A stretch of 64,000 nucleotides of DNA from Microbacterium commune (lineage in GTDB: Bacteria > Actinomycetota > Actinomycetes > Actinomycetales > Microbacteriaceae). The stretch covers positions 62,001-126,000 of the forward strand of contig NZ_JACSPX010000001.1 of the NCBI RefSeq assembly GCF_014836945.1. The letters are read 5' to 3'. Numbering within the stretch: the stretch's first letter is position 1; the number at the start of each line of letters is the position of its first letter. Shown in pieces: positions 29,605-38,841 of the stretch. The notes under the pieces are model-generated. The model was not told the origin of the DNA. It searched no databases and was given only the letters and a program-made list of their open reading frames with translations. Made by a program: the position numbers and the translations under genes.

Positions 29605-30399
29605 TTCCGGCCGGGCGGCCCGTTCCGACGCGATGACTTCCAGAAGTTCCGCGATCTGCTGTGGGGATCCCACACGCAGCGCGGCGGCGGTCTCCCCCGG
29701 TCCGACGCGCACCCCGAGATCGTCGCCGGTCAGCACCCGCAGGGCGTCCTCGTCGGTCACGTCGTCGCCCGCGAACAGGATGCCCGTGGCGCCCGTGCGC
29801 TCGCGCAGCACGGCGATCGCCGTGTCCTTGCCCTCGTCGCGCGAGGAGTACTCGAGGATGCGGTCGCCGGTGCGGCGGCGCCAGTGCCTCGCCCGACGCG
29901 CGAACACCTCGTCGACGACGCGGAACGCCTCGCGCTCTACTTCCTGCCTGGCGGGGCGTCCGTGGATGCCGATCCCGAACGTCTTGCTCTCCAGCTCGAC
30001 GCCCGGGTAGCCGCTCAGCAGAGGAGCGAGCTCTTCCAGCAGAGCGTCGCGCAGGGCGCGGTCGGGGTCGTCGACACCGGCATCCGCCCCGCTCTCCCCC
30101 GGGTACCAGTACTGCGCGCCGTGGGAGCCGGCCAGCACGATCGACGACTCGTCGTCGTGCTCGGCGATCTCGCGCAGGTGCACGAGGCTGCGTCCCGAGA
30201 CGAAGGCGACCGTCGTGCGCGGGAGAGCCGTGAGGTCGGCGATCGCCTTCTTCACGGCGGGGATCGCGCGTGCCGACATGGGCTCCGTGACGAGCTCGGA
30301 TGCCGTGCCGTCGAAGTCGAGGGCGACCAGCAGCGTCTCGGTGCGGGCGATCGCCGACACCGCCGGATCGGCGGAGCCGGGGTGCCAGTCGCGGGTCAT
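29602..30399 (-). CDS. otsB: Trehalose-6-phosphate phosphatase
   Basis: 265 residues, HAD-superfamily phosphatase releasing trehalose. Motif I is LVALDFDGTASEL (~26-38), motif II around TVAFVSGRSL, and motif IV GILFAGDDVTDEDALR with the metal-binding aspartates. GKDTAIAVLRE is the conserved lysine region. The ATG at 30399 overlaps the otsA stop by four bases. Its stop codon doubles as part of the ilvD promoter. Trehalose serves as osmolyte and stress protectant. Confidence 0.95.
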   Translation of the reverse strand: MTRDWHPGSADPAVSAIARTETLLVALDFDGTASELVTEPMSARAIPAVKKAIADLTALPRTTVAFVSGRSLVHLREIAEHDDESSIVLAGSHGAQYWYPGESGADAGVDDPDRALRDALLEELAPLLSGYPGVELESKTFGIGIHGRPARQEVEREAFRVVDEVFARRARHWRRRTGDRILEYSSRDEGKDTAIAVLRERTGATGILFAGDDVTDEDALRVLTGDDLGVRVGPGETAAALRVGSPQQIAELLEVIASERAARPE

Positions 30400-31823
30400 C
30401 CGTGCGCTCCCTCGTGTCGACGGTGGCGGGTTCGTCCGGCCTGTTCGAGAGCGCGGAGGAACGACTGCGACCAGGCGTCGACATCGTTCTCGAGCACGCG
30501 CTTGCGCAGCGCCCGCATCCGCTTGCTCTGCTCGGCACGGGGCATCTCGATCGCGCCGACGATCGCGTCCTTGACGCCCTCGATGTCGTGCGGATTGATC
30601 CGCAGCGCCTGCCGCAGCTCGTCGGCGGCTCCGGTGAACTCGCTGAGCACGAGCACGCCGCGGTTGTCGGCGCGGGTGGCCACGTACTCCTTCGCCACGA
30701 GATTCATGCCGTCGCGCAGCGCGGTCACGAGCATGACGTCTGCCGCGAGGTACATCGCGACCATCTCCTCGCGCGGGAATCCCTGGTGCAGGTAGCGGAT
30801 GGCCGTGTGCCCGAGCGTGTCGTGGTCGCCGTTGATGCGTCCGATCGCCAGCTCCACCTCGTCGCGCAGGTGCATGTACGCGTCGACGCGCTCGCGACTC
30901 GGGCTGGCGACCTGGATGAAGGCGACGTCCTCGACCGAGATGCGCCCCTGATCGAGCAGCTCCCCGTACGCCTTGATGCGGTGGCGGATGCCCTTCGTGT
31001 AGTCGAGTCGGTCGACGCCGAGCAGGATGTGCTTCGGGTTGCCGAGGCCCTCGCGGATCTCGAGCGCTCGCGCGCGGATGTCCGGGCGCTGGGCCAGCTC
31101 GCGGTACGGGGTGGTGTCGATCGAGATCGGGAACGCCTTCACCAGCGGCATCCGCCCGTCGGGCAGAGTGATGCTGGAAGCCTTGGTCTCGTGACTCAGG
31201 CGGCGCTTGGCCGCCGCGAGGAAGTTCGCCGCGTCCTGCGCGCGCTGGAATCCGATCACGTCGGCGCCCAGCAGTCCGCGCAGCACCTGGTCGCGCCAGG
31301 GAAGCTGGGCGTAGAGGCCGTGCGAGGGGAACGGGATGTGGTGGAAGTAGCCGATCGTCACGTCGGGGCGCAGGCCACGCACCATCTCGGGAACGAGCTG
31401 CAGCTGGTAGTCGTGCACCCACACGGTCCCGCCCTCGGCGACGGCGTCGGCCGCCGCCTCGGCGAATCGCCGGTTCACCTCGACGTAGGCCTCCCACCAC
31501 TCGCGGTGGTACTGCGGGGGCGCGATGACGTCGTGGTAGAGCGGCCAGATCGTGTCGTTCGAGAAGCCCTCGTAGTAGTCCTGGATCTCCTGCTCGGAGA
31601 GGGTCACCGGAAGCAGCCGGATGCCGTCGGCCTCGAACGGCTCGATCTGAAGGTCCGCCTGCCCTGCCCAGCCGACCCACGCGCCGTCGACGCTGCGCAT
31701 CATCGGCTCCAGAGCCGCCACCAGCCCACCGGGAGAGGTGCGCCAGATCTCCTCGCCGTCGGGTGTGAGGATCCGATCGACCGGAAGGCGGTTGGCGACG
31801 ACGACGAACTCTGCGGCGACCAT
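30396..31823 (-). CDS. otsA: Trehalose-6-phosphate synthase (UDP-forming)
   Basis: 475 residues, GT20 glycosyltransferase. Seen: VVANRLPVDR at the N-terminus, WVGWAGQ, VWVHDYQLQLVPEMVRGLRPDVTIGYFHHIPFPS, LLGVDRLDYTKGIRHRIKAY, and the sugar-nucleotide region DGMNLVAKEYVATRADNRGVLVLSEFTGAADEL. Joins UDP-glucose (or another NDP-glucose) and glucose-6-phosphate. Followed by otsB with a four-base overlap. GAGGAG precedes the ATG. A TAGCCT hexamer lies ~30 bases upstream (near 31851). Confidence 0.96.
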   Translation of the reverse strand: MVAAEFVVVANRLPVDRILTPDGEEIWRTSPGGLVAALEPMMRSVDGAWVGWAGQADLQIEPFEADGIRLLPVTLSEQEIQDYYEGFSNDTIWPLYHDVIAPPQYHREWWEAYVEVNRRFAEAAADAVAEGGTVWVHDYQLQLVPEMVRGLRPDVTIGYFHHIPFPSHGLYAQLPWRDQVLRGLLGADVIGFQRAQDAANFLAAAKRRLSHETKASSITLPDGRMPLVKAFPISIDTTPYRELAQRPDIRARALEIREGLGNPKHILLGVDRLDYTKGIRHRIKAYGELLDQGRISVEDVAFIQVASPSRERVDAYMHLRDEVELAIGRINGDHDTLGHTAIRYLHQGFPREEMVAMYLAADVMLVTALRDGMNLVAKEYVATRADNRGVLVLSEFTGAADELRQALRINPHDIEGVKDAIVGAIEMPRAEQSKRMRALRKRVLENDVDAWSQSFLRALEQAGRTRHRRHEGAHG

Positions 31824-31895
31824 GAGACTCCTCTGCTCGGTGACTCCAGGCTATCGACGACCGCGGCGCGGGTTACGGGGGTTGACGGGTCGCCC

Positions 31896-33119
31896 TCAGC
31901 GCTGCACAGGACTGATCAGTCGATTCGCGATGCCGGCGATCAGCACGATCGCCGCGGCGATGAGCGGCAGGACCAGCGCGACGGGCGTGCCGGCGCTCTC
32001 GGCGATCGCGCCGGTGCCGGCGGACGCCACCGCCTGGCCGACGACGACGCCTGAGCCGAGCATGGTCATGACCGTCGCCGAGCGCCCCCGCGGGCTGCGT
32101 GCGGCGCCGAGACTGTACTGCGTCACGATGGTCGGCCCGACGCCGATGCCCACCAGCGCGAGAGCGATGGTCATCGCGGTCACCGAATCCGCGATCGCGA
32201 AGAGCACCGAGCCCGCCACAAGGATCGTCGCGAACACGATCCACCGAGCGTGCAGCGTGAAGCGCGGCGGCAGCCACGCGACACCGAGGGCGAGCACCGC
32301 GGAGCCGACACCCATCACGCCGTACAGCAGCCCCGCCTGCTCGGGGGCACCGCGGTCCGCCATGAACGAGGTCAGTGCGGTGAGTGCGGCGCCGAAGAAC
32401 AGACCGACACCGAAGATCCCCGTCACCACGACGAGCAGAACGGGCCGGAACAGTTCGCCCACGGCCGACGGGGCGCGGCCCTCGGCGTCCCGCTCGACCG
32501 AGACGTGGCGTCCGGTGGGGTGCAGCGCGAACGCGCCCACGAAGAGAAGAGTCAGCGCGGACGCGATCGCGATGGGGGCCCACGGCGCGATGAACGACGC
32601 AAGGACGCCGACGAGGAAGGGTCCGAACACGAACACCGTCTCGTCTGCGGCCGACTCGTACGACATGGTCGCCGAGGTCGTGCGGGCTCGCTGCATCTCG
32701 GGCATCCGCTCGGCGATGATCGTGACCAGCCGCGAGCGCGACATCGGCGAGACCTGCGGTGCGGTCGCGCCGATGGTGAAGGCCGATGCCAGCACGACGA
32801 CGTCGGCGGCGGGCGCGTACACGATCAGGGCGAAGACGGCGAGCATCGCGGCGTTCAGCACCCCGCACAGCAGCAGCACCGGTCGCTGCCCCCACCGGTC
32901 GGCCGCGGCGCCGAGGAAAGGGCCGACCAGAGCGGTGCCGAAGCCGACGGCGGCGGAGGTGAGTCCGCCGAGACTCAGCGAACCGCGGACGGCGACCACC
33001 ATGGTCAGCACACCGACGACCATCATGGCGAACGGCAGTCGCGCGATGAACGCGATCACGAAATAGGGGATGCCGGTCAGCCGCAGCAGGCTCGGCGAAG
33101 AGGCGGTGATCTGTGTCAT
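31896..33119 (-). CDS. MFS transporter
   Basis: 407 residues, about twelve transmembrane segments. MFS motif A is seen as LVGPFLGAAADRWGQRPVLLLCG (about 50-72). Resembles general actinobacterial efflux permeases; no substrate can be named. It ends 72 bp before otsA and has no clear Shine-Dalgarno at the ATG used. A perfect 7-3-7 palindrome lies ~75 bp upstream in the divergent region, next to a separate 7-bp hairpin (33165-33182). Confidence 0.87.
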   Translation of the reverse strand: MTQITASSPSLLRLTGIPYFVIAFIARLPFAMMVVGVLTMVVAVRGSLSLGGLTSAAVGFGTALVGPFLGAAADRWGQRPVLLLCGVLNAAMLAVFALIVYAPAADVVVLASAFTIGATAPQVSPMSRSRLVTIIAERMPEMQRARTTSATMSYESAADETVFVFGPFLVGVLASFIAPWAPIAIASALTLLFVGAFALHPTGRHVSVERDAEGRAPSAVGELFRPVLLVVVTGIFGVGLFFGAALTALTSFMADRGAPEQAGLLYGVMGVGSAVLALGVAWLPPRFTLHARWIVFATILVAGSVLFAIADSVTAMTIALALVGIGVGPTIVTQYSLGAARSPRGRSATVMTMLGSGVVVGQAVASAGTGAIAESAGTPVALVLPLIAAAIVLIAGIANRLISPVQR

Positions 33120-33193
33120 GTGGCTCTCACACGTCAGAGGACGCGGGTCAGGTGCCGCCGTTGTCCGCCGGGATGCCGGCGGCCGGTAGATAC

Positions 33194-33210
33194 ACAGCAG
33201 GATCTGCTGT
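33194..33210. promoter_or_regulatory. Perfect palindrome in the MFS / small-protein divergent region
   Basis: ACAGCAGGATCTGCTGT reads as a 7-3-7 palindrome. Since both flanking genes are transcribed away from it, a terminator role is unlikely and an operator more so. No regulator gene is adjacent. Confidence 0.4.
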
Positions 33211-33241
33211 CAACCCTACCCGAGCATCCGGTGCCCTCGGA

Positions 33242-33247
33242 TAGCGT
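33242..33247 (+). promoter_or_regulatory. -10 hexamer of leaderless promoter
   Basis: TAGCGT ends six bases before the ATG at 33254. The gap GGGGGC could alternatively be read as part of a Shine-Dalgarno sequence but is too close to the start. Confidence 0.55.
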
Positions 33248-33253
33248 GGGGGC

Positions 33254-33532
33254 ATGCGTTACCTCCTTCGCACCGGACTCTTCAGCGCCATCTCCACGGG
33301 ATGGACCCTGCTGCGCGGTTCGCGCGGCCAGAAGTTCACGTGGCGGGCCATCCTCGCCTGGGTCAGCTGGGCGATCACGCTCTCGCTCGCGATCGGTGCG
33401 GTCAAGGACATGCGCCGCCTCGACAAGGGTCTGCCCGTCTCGGCCGACTCGCCGTTCGCGCCCAAGCCCGACAAGAAAGAGCGTCGCGAGAAGCGGCGCG
33501 ACGAGGTCAAGCGCCTCTCGAAGCAGCGCTGA
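33254..33532 (+). CDS. Small protein with one membrane segment, unknown function
   Basis: 92 residues. A hydrophobic stretch (WRAILAWVSWAITLSLAIGAV, ~30-50) is followed by a very basic tail of alternating Lys/Arg and Glu (KPDKKERREKRRDEVKRLSKQR), likely a cytoplasmic helix. G/C-ending codons and leaderless promoter spacing support it as real. I know of no characterised family. It stands alone between a divergent MFS gene and the convergent thiolase operon. Confidence 0.7.
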   Translation: MRYLLRTGLFSAISTGWTLLRGSRGQKFTWRAILAWVSWAITLSLAIGAVKDMRRLDKGLPVSADSPFAPKPDKKERREKRRDEVKRLSKQR

Positions 33533-33546
33533 TCCCCGTCCGTGCC

Positions 33547-33561
33547 GCGCGCTCGGCGCGC
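33547..33561. terminator. Short GC hairpin between convergent genes
   Basis: GCGCGC-TCG-GCGCGC, a 6-bp stem with a 3-base loop, in the 60-bp space between the small-protein stop and the thiolase stop. It could end either transcript. No U-tract. Confidence 0.4.
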
Positions 33562-33592
33562 AGGCGGTGGGTGCGACGGTCCGCGTCGGGCA

Positions 33593-34771
33593 TCAGCGGG
33601 TGAGGATCAGCGCCTCGCCCTGACCCCCGCCACCGCACAGGGCGGCGACCGCGGTCCCCGATCCACGCCTGACGAGTTCGTGCGCGAGGTGGACGACGAG
33701 CCGCGTGCCACTGGCGCCGATCGGATGCCCGATGGCGATGCCGCCGCCGTGCACGTTCACGATGTCGTTCGACAGCCCCAGCTCCTGCTGCGATCGCGCG
33801 ACGACGGCCCCGAACGCCTCGTTGATCTCCACGAGGTCGAGCTGCTCGACCGTGATGCCCTGCTTCTCGAGCGCGCGCTCGATCGCGCGCGCCGGCTGCG
33901 CCTGCAGCGAGTTGTCGGGCCCGGCGGTCTGACCGCTCGCTCCGACGACGGCGAGCACCGGCCACCCACGGGCATCCGCATTGTCGCGTGTCGTCACGAT
34001 GACCGCAGCGGCGCCGTCGGAGATCTGCGATGCGTTGCCGGCGGTGATCGTCCCGCCCTCCGCGAAGGCCGCTCGCAGACCCGCGAGCGACTCCACGGTG
34101 GTGTCTGGACGGATGCCCTCGTCGTTGGTGACGATCACCGGGGCGCCCTTGCGCTGCGGCACCGGCACCTCGACGATCTCGGCGTCGAAGACGCCCTCCG
34201 CCTGAGCCGCGGCTGCGCGCTGGTGGGACCGGGCGGCGACGGCGTCCTGGATCTCCCGGGTCATCTCGAACCGCGGGTTGTGCCGCTCGGTCGAGGCGCC
34301 CATGCTCTCGCGGTCGTAGGCGTCGGTGAGGCCATCGTGGGCCATGTGGTCGAGCACCTCGACGCTGCCGTACGTCCATCCGTCTCGTGAGCCCATCAGC
34401 AGGTGCGGGGCCCTGGTCATCGACTCCATGCCCCCGGCGACCACGGTGGTCGCGTCGGCGGTGCGGATCATGCGCGCCGCGTCGATGATCGCCGTGAGCC
34501 CCGAGAGGCAGACCTTGTTGACCGAGCTCGCCGGCACGTCCCATCCGATGCCGGCGCCGATCGCGGCCTGGCGCGCGGCGTTTTGGCCTGAACCGGCGGA
34601 GAGCACCTGACCCATGATCACCGCGTCGACGGCATCCGGAGCGATCCCCGCCTGCTCGAGCGCACCCCTGATGGCCAGCGCGCCCAGCTGCGGTGCGGTG
34701 AACGACGCCAGCTGCCCTTTCAACCGCCCCTGCGGGGTGCGGGCGGCGGCGACGATGACGATGTCGCTCAT
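33593..34771 (-). CDS. Acetyl-CoA C-acyltransferase (thiolase)
   Basis: 392 residues, thiolase superfamily. Nucleophile cysteine in [14 protein letters not shown] (~C88), [13 protein letters not shown], the histidine region [19 protein letters not shown] (~340) and the C-terminal [12 protein letters not shown]. It is the third gene of an operon with a two-subunit CoA-transferase (four-base overlap), so it probably cleaves acetoacetyl-CoA or 3-oxoadipyl-CoA to acetyl-CoA. The atoB-type and pcaF-type roles cannot be separated by motif alone. Confidence 0.93.
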   Translation of the reverse strand: MSDIVIVAAARTPQGRLKGQLASFTAPQLGALAIRGALEQAGIAPDAVDAVIMGQVLSAGSGQNAARQAAIGAGIGWDVPASSVNKVCLSGLTAIIDAARMIRTADATTVVAGGMESMTRAPHLLMGSRDGWTYGSVEVLDHMAHDGLTDAYDRESMGASTERHNPRFEMTREIQDAVAARSHQRAAAAQAEGVFDAEIVEVPVPQRKGAPVIVTNDEGIRPDTTVESLAGLRAAFAEGGTITAGNASQISDGAAAVIVTTRDNADARGWPVLAVVGASGQTAGPDNSLQAQPARAIERALEKQGITVEQLDLVEINEAFGAVVARSQQELGLSNDIVNVHGGGIAIGHPIGASGTRLVVHLAHELVRRGSGTAVAALCGGGGQGEALILTR

Positions 34772-35421
34772 GAGTTCTCCTTCAGGGTCTCTGCGATGCT
34801 CAGCTCGGGTTCGGTGGCAGCGATGACCTCCTGCACGCTCACGCCGGGGGCCGTCTCGACGAGCACGAGACCCCGCTCGGTGACGTCGATGACGGCGAGG
34901 TCGGTGATGATCCGGTCGACCACTCCCCTGCCGGTGAGCGGGAGCGAGCACTCGTCCACGATCTTCGCCGAGCCGTCCTTCGCGACGTGCTCCATGAGGA
35001 CGATCACGCGCCGGGCGCCGTGCACGAGGTCCATCGCGCCGCCCGGGCCCTTGACCATCTTGCCGGGGATCATCCAGTTGGCCAGATCGCCGGTGGCCGA
35101 GACCTGCATGGCGCCGAGGATGGCGGCGTCGATCTTGCCCCCGCGGATCATGCCGAAGCTGGTCGCGGAGTCGAAGAACGCCGCCCCGGGCAGCAGGGTG
35201 ACCGTCTCCTTGCCTGCATTGATCAGGTCGGGGTCGACGTCCTCCTCCATCGGATACGGGCCGACCCCGAGGATTCCGTTCTCGGACTGCAGCACGACGG
35301 TCACATCGTCGGGCACGTGATTGGGCACCAGGGTCGGCAGGCCGATGCCGAGGTTGACGTACTCGCCGTCGGCGAGCTCCTGCGCGGCGCGGGCTGCCAT
35401 CTCGCTGCGGGTGAGCGCCAT
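34768..35421 (-). CDS. 3-oxoacid CoA-transferase subunit B
   Basis: 217 residues. The catalytic glutamate lies in [16 protein letters not shown] (E47), and [14 protein letters not shown] and [19 protein letters not shown] are typical of ScoB/PcaJ. Works with subunit A to move CoA from succinyl-CoA to a 3-oxo acid. The ATG is 2 bp from the subunit A stop and the end overlaps the thiolase start. Confidence 0.94.
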   Translation of the reverse strand: MALTRSEMAARAAQELADGEYVNLGIGLPTLVPNHVPDDVTVVLQSENGILGVGPYPMEEDVDPDLINAGKETVTLLPGAAFFDSATSFGMIRGGKIDAAILGAMQVSATGDLANWMIPGKMVKGPGGAMDLVHGARRVIVLMEHVAKDGSAKIVDECSLPLTGRGVVDRIITDLAVIDVTERGLVLVETAPGVSVQEVIAATEPELSIAETLKENS

Positions 35422-35423
35422 GA

Positions 35424-36200
35424 TCAGGCTCCTTCCTGGGTGCGGGTGGTGCGGCGCTCGATGCGCTTCTCGATGTCGCCGCCCACCTCGACCACACGGT
35501 GCACGTACACGCCCGGCAGATGGATGCTGTCGGGATCGAGCTCTCCCGGTTCGACGAGCTCCTCGACCTGGGCGATGCAGATGCGCCCCGCCATCGCGGC
35601 GAGGGGATTGAAGTTGCGCGCCGCCTTGTTGAACACGAGATTGCCGTGCCGGTCTCCCCGGAGCGCGTGCACCAGCGCGAAATCGGTCCTGATCGCCTCC
35701 TCGAGCACGAAGTCGCGCTGCTCCCCGTCGACGTCGAAGCTGCGGACATCCTTGACGGGCGAGGCCACGGCGATCGACCCGTCGGGGTTGTACCGGCGCG
35801 GGAGGCCGCCCTCGGCGACCTGGGTGCCGACGCCCGTCTGGGTGAAGAAGGCGGCGATGCCCGAGCCGCCGGCACGCAGCTTCTCCGCGAGGGTGCCCTG
35901 CGGGGTGAGCTCGAGCTCGAGGTCGCCCTCGAGGAACTGCCGCTCGAACTCCTTGTTCTCGCCGACGTACGAGGAGGTCATCTTGCGGATCCGACGTGCG
36001 GCGAGCAGGATGCCCAGGCCCCAGTCGTCGACACCGCAGTTGTTGCTGACCACGCTGAGGTCGCCTGTGCCGTGGGCGTGCAGCGCCTCGATGAGGGCCA
36101 TGGGGTTGCCCGAGAGGCCGAAGCCGCCGACGGCGAGCGTGGCACCGTCCGGGATGTCGGCGACGGCCTCCGCCGCGGATGGGAACTGCTTGTCGATCAA
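35424..36200 (-). CDS. 3-oxoacid CoA-transferase subunit A
   Basis: 258 residues from the chosen start. Seen: [22 protein letters not shown] (~20-40), the oxyanion and CoA region [20 protein letters not shown], and [15 protein letters not shown]. ScoA/PcaI type. The start is TTG at 36200 (then [12 protein letters not shown]), five bases after AAGGAG; a GTG at 36206 overlaps that SD and is less likely. First gene of the CoA-transferase/thiolase operon, divergent from an IclR regulator. Acetoacetate/3-hydroxybutyrate use and the end of the beta-ketoadipate pathway are both possible. Confidence 0.9.
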   Translation of the reverse strand: MIDKQFPSAAEAVADIPDGATLAVGGFGLSGNPMALIEALHAHGTGDLSVVSNNCGVDDWGLGILLAARRIRKMTSSYVGENKEFERQFLEGDLELELTPQGTLAEKLRAGGSGIAAFFTQTGVGTQVAEGGLPRRYNPDGSIAVASPVKDVRSFDVDGEQRDFVLEEAIRTDFALVHALRGDRHGNLVFNKAARNFNPLAAMAGRICIAQVEELVEPGELDPDSIHLPGVYVHRVVEVGGDIEKRIERRTTRTQEGA

Positions 36201-36264
36201 GACCACTCCTTCGTGTGCGGTGCTTCCAGCATCGGTCCGGTCGACCCGGTGGGCAAGGCGGTGC

Positions 36265-36294
36265 TTGCGATGTGGTCGCATTGCGCGATAGCGT
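36265..36294 (+). promoter_or_regulatory. Promoter of the IclR regulator, leaderless
   Basis: TTGCGA (-35, 36265-36270), 18-bp spacer, TAGCGT (-10, 36289-36294), then seven bases to the GTG at 36302. No Shine-Dalgarno sequence is visible. Confidence 0.5.
36266..36280. promoter_or_regulatory. Candidate IclR operator 1
   Basis: TGCGATGTGGTCGCA is a perfect 5-5-5 palindrome covering the -35 of the regulator promoter in the 101-bp divergent region. Confidence 0.5.
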
Positions 36295-36306
36295 CCACAT
36301 TGTGGA
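36294..36306. promoter_or_regulatory. Candidate IclR operator 2 over the start codon
   Basis: TCCACATTGTGGA is a perfect 13-bp palindrome (TCCACA-T-TGTGGA) that includes the regulator's GTG start. Its position is suited to autoregulation. Confidence 0.45.
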
Positions 36307-37096
36307 ATCACCGCTTCCATCGCGTCGCACCGTGCCCGGCGCGCAGGCGGTCGCCAGGGCGGCCGCGCTGCTGCGTCTCGTCTCGGCATCCGCCGACGGC
36401 GCCAGCCTGCAGACGCTGTCGCGCGACGCCGGGCTCAGTCGCTCGACCGCACATCGTCTGCTCACGGCACTGCGCGTCGAGGGCCTCGTCGACCAGGACG
36501 AGGACACCGCCCGATGGATGCCAGGGCCCGAGCTCTATCTGATGGGAACCGTCGCCGCGGCACGGTACGACATCACCGAGCTGTCGCGCGACATCGTGCG
36601 CTCCCTCGCCGTCAAGACGGAGGAGAGCGCGTTCCTGTCGACGCGACGGGCCGACGAGACCGTATGCCTGGTGCGCGAGGAGGGGTCGTTCCCCATCCGC
36701 TCGTTCGTGCTCAGCGAAGGGGTGCGCTTTCCCCTCGGCGTCGCGAGCGCGGGGCTGGCCGTTCTGGCATTCCTTCCCGACCACGATGTGGATGCCTACC
36801 TGCAACGACACCCGGAGCTGGAGAGCCGGTGGGGCACGGCGCACGGCGACGAACCCCTGCGGCGCCGGCTGCGCGAGACGAGGGCCCGCGGGTATTCGGT
36901 GAACCCCGGTCTGATCGTCGAGGGGTCGTGGGGCATGGCCGCGGCTGTGTTCGACCGTCAGGGCCGACCGGAGTGGGCGCTGAGCATCACCGGCGTGGGG
37001 TTCCGCTTCGCCCCCGATCGTCTTCCCCTGCTCGGTCGCACCCTGCTCTCGCATGCTCATCAGCTCTCGTCACGGGTCGCGACCGCCCGGCACTGA
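36302..37096 (+). CDS. IclR-family transcriptional regulator
   Basis: 264 residues from the GTG. The winged helix-turn-helix is at ~15-65 ([48 protein letters not shown]). The C-terminal effector domain has [29 protein letters not shown] and the conserved [22 protein letters not shown]. It is divergent from the CoA-transferase/thiolase operon, like PcaR/PobR-type regulators of beta-ketoadipate genes, and probably controls it. The longer upstream frame runs through operators and was rejected. Confidence 0.93.
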   Translation: MESPLPSRRTVPGAQAVARAAALLRLVSASADGASLQTLSRDAGLSRSTAHRLLTALRVEGLVDQDEDTARWMPGPELYLMGTVAAARYDITELSRDIVRSLAVKTEESAFLSTRRADETVCLVREEGSFPIRSFVLSEGVRFPLGVASAGLAVLAFLPDHDVDAYLQRHPELESRWGTAHGDEPLRRRLRETRARGYSVNPGLIVEGSWGMAAAVFDRQGRPEWALSITGVGFRFAPDRLPLLGRTLLSHAHQLSSRVATARH

Positions 37097-37104
37097 GGAG
37101 ATAG

Positions 37105-37132
37105 ATACCACTAGGTATATACTAGGTGGTAT
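37105..37132. promoter_or_regulatory. Candidate MarR operator overlapping promoter and start
   Basis: An AT-rich 28-bp near-palindrome: ATACCAC at one end, GTGGTAT at the other, GTATATAC in the centre. It also holds two direct copies of ACTAGGT with an 11-bp period. It covers the -10 and first two bases of the ATG of the MarR gene, as expected for autorepression. Confidence 0.6.
37118..37123 (+). promoter_or_regulatory. -10 hexamer of leaderless marR-type gene
   Basis: TATACT, close to consensus, ends seven bases before the ATG at 37131. It lies inside the 28-bp palindrome. Confidence 0.6.
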
Positions 37133-37577
37133 GCATAAAGCCGAAGCGATCACCGCCATCGTGCTCGCCGCGCACGCCCTCGCCCGCATCGCGGCGCACG
37201 ACGCCGGGAACGATGCGCCCTCCGCGCAATGGCGCACCCTCAGCATCCTCGACCAGCGAGGCGGAATGCGTCTCGGCGCCCTGGCATCCGCCGCGCGAAC
37301 CACCCAGCCGGGGATGACGCGGCTGATCGGTGCGCTCGAGAGCGCCGGGCTCGTCGAGCGTGGCGCCGACCCCCGCGACTCACGAGCCACCGTCGTCACC
37401 GCGACAGCGGCGGGCATCCGCGCACTGCACGAATGGCGCACCGAACTGGGCACGACTCTCGCGCCGCGCTTCGACGACCTGGGCGATGACGACTGGCGGG
37501 CGATCGAGCGCACCGCCGCCATCCTCGGCGAGCGCGCGCAGAGCACGCCCGACGACATGACAGGAGCACGCGGATGA
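37131..37577 (+). CDS. MarR-family transcriptional regulator
   Basis: 148 residues. Winged helix: APSAQWRTLSILDQRGGMRLGALASAARTTQPGMTRLIGALESAGLVERGADPRDSRATVVTAT (~35-98), with the DxRxxR-type wing DPRDSRA. It precedes and overlaps an MFS gene by four bases (ATGA), so regulator and pump are one operon; the palindrome at its start suggests it represses both and is released by the pump's substrate. Confidence 0.93.
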   Translation: MHKAEAITAIVLAAHALARIAAHDAGNDAPSAQWRTLSILDQRGGMRLGALASAARTTQPGMTRLIGALESAGLVERGADPRDSRATVVTATAAGIRALHEWRTELGTTLAPRFDDLGDDDWRAIERTAAILGERAQSTPDDMTGARG

Positions 37578-38800
37578 GCGGAACACCCCAGGGATCGATC
37601 TGGCGCCAGCCGGCACAGGTGTGGGCGGTCGCCTTCGCCTGCGTCGTCGCATTCATGGGCATCGGCCTGGTCGACCCGATCCTGCCCGCGATCGCCGAGT
37701 CGCTCGAGGCCTCACCGGTCGAGACTGAGCTGCTCTTCACCAGCTATCTGCTGGTCACCGGCCTCGCGATGCTCATCACCAGCTGGATCTCCAGCCGGAT
37801 CGGCGCGAAGGCGACCCTGCTCGTCGGCCTCGGCCTGATCGTGGTGTTCGCGCTGCTGTGCGCACTCAGCGGCAGCGTCGTCGGAGTGATCGGGTTCCGT
37901 GCCGGGTGGGGGCTGGGCAACGCGCTGTTCATCTCCACCGCGCTCGCGACGATCGTCGGCGCGGCAGCCGGAGGCAGCGGCGCCGCCATCGTGCTCTACG
38001 AGGCGGCGCTCGGCCTGGGCATCGCGGTCGGCCCGCTGCTGGGCGGGCTGCTCGGCGAACTCAGCTGGCGAGGCCCGTTCTTCGGCGTGGTGGCGCTGAT
38101 GGCGATCGGGTTCATCGCGGTGCTCACCCTCGTGCGCCCAGACGGCGAGCGCCGGGAACCGATGCCGTTCTCCGCACCGTTCCGCGCACTGCGTCGCCCT
38201 GCGCTCGCCGTTCTCGCCGTCGCCGCCCTGTTCTACAACATCGGGTTCTTCGTGCTTCTGGCGTTCTCGCCGTTCCCTCTCGGGTTCGGCGCCATGGGCA
38301 TCGGCCTGACCTTCTTCGGCTGGGGCGTCGCTCTGGCGGTGACCAGCGTCTGGGTGGCTCCCGCTCTGATGCGGCGCACCTCGCGTACATCGATCATGCT
38401 CGTCGCCCTGGCGCTGCTGGCCGTCGACCTCATCGCCGCAGGCATCGTCGTCGCCAGCCCCGCCGCTCTGGTGGTGTGCATCGTCGCCGGGGGTCTGCTG
38501 CTGGGCGTGATGAACACCGTTCTGACCGAGGCCGTGATGGAGGCGACCGACCTGCCCCGGTCAGTCGCCTCGTCGGCGTACTCCGCCGTGCGCTTCCTGG
38601 GCGGTGCGATGGCGCCACCCACGGCCGCAGCCCTCGCGCACGCCTACGGCGACACGGTGCCCTACCTCTTCGCCGCCGGAGCCGTGCTGCTCGCCGCCCT
38701 CACCGTGCTCCTCGGTCGACGGGCGCTCGCCCACATCGACGAGTCCGGCAGCGACGAGGGCGAGGATGCCGCGGCCGTCCTCATCGGGGACGCGACGTGA
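37574..38800 (+). CDS. MFS transporter, MarR-linked
   Basis: 408 residues, twelve hydrophobic segments. Motif A-like LVTGLAMLITSWISSRIGAKATLLVG and motif C-like LYEAALGLGIAVGPLLGGLLGELSW, the latter typical of drug:H+ antiporters. Acidic C-terminal tail (DESGSDEGEDAA). Coupled to the MarR gene. Likely a drug or metabolite exporter; substrate unknown. Confidence 0.9.
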   Translation: MSGTPQGSIWRQPAQVWAVAFACVVAFMGIGLVDPILPAIAESLEASPVETELLFTSYLLVTGLAMLITSWISSRIGAKATLLVGLGLIVVFALLCALSGSVVGVIGFRAGWGLGNALFISTALATIVGAAAGGSGAAIVLYEAALGLGIAVGPLLGGLLGELSWRGPFFGVVALMAIGFIAVLTLVRPDGERREPMPFSAPFRALRRPALAVLAVAALFYNIGFFVLLAFSPFPLGFGAMGIGLTFFGWGVALAVTSVWVAPALMRRTSRTSIMLVALALLAVDLIAAGIVVASPAALVVCIVAGGLLLGVMNTVLTEAVMEATDLPRSVASSAYSAVRFLGGAMAPPTAAALAHAYGDTVPYLFAAGAVLLAALTVLLGRRALAHIDESGSDEGEDAAAVLIGDAT

Positions 38801-38841
38801 TGCGCGGCGAGACGGTGCGCGCGGTCATGCGTGCGGGGTGA

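Noticed and set aside
29602..31680. A 692-codon minus frame that appears to fuse otsA and otsB
   Set aside because: The N-terminal part is an out-of-frame reading of otsA; the real otsA is in another frame with intact motifs.
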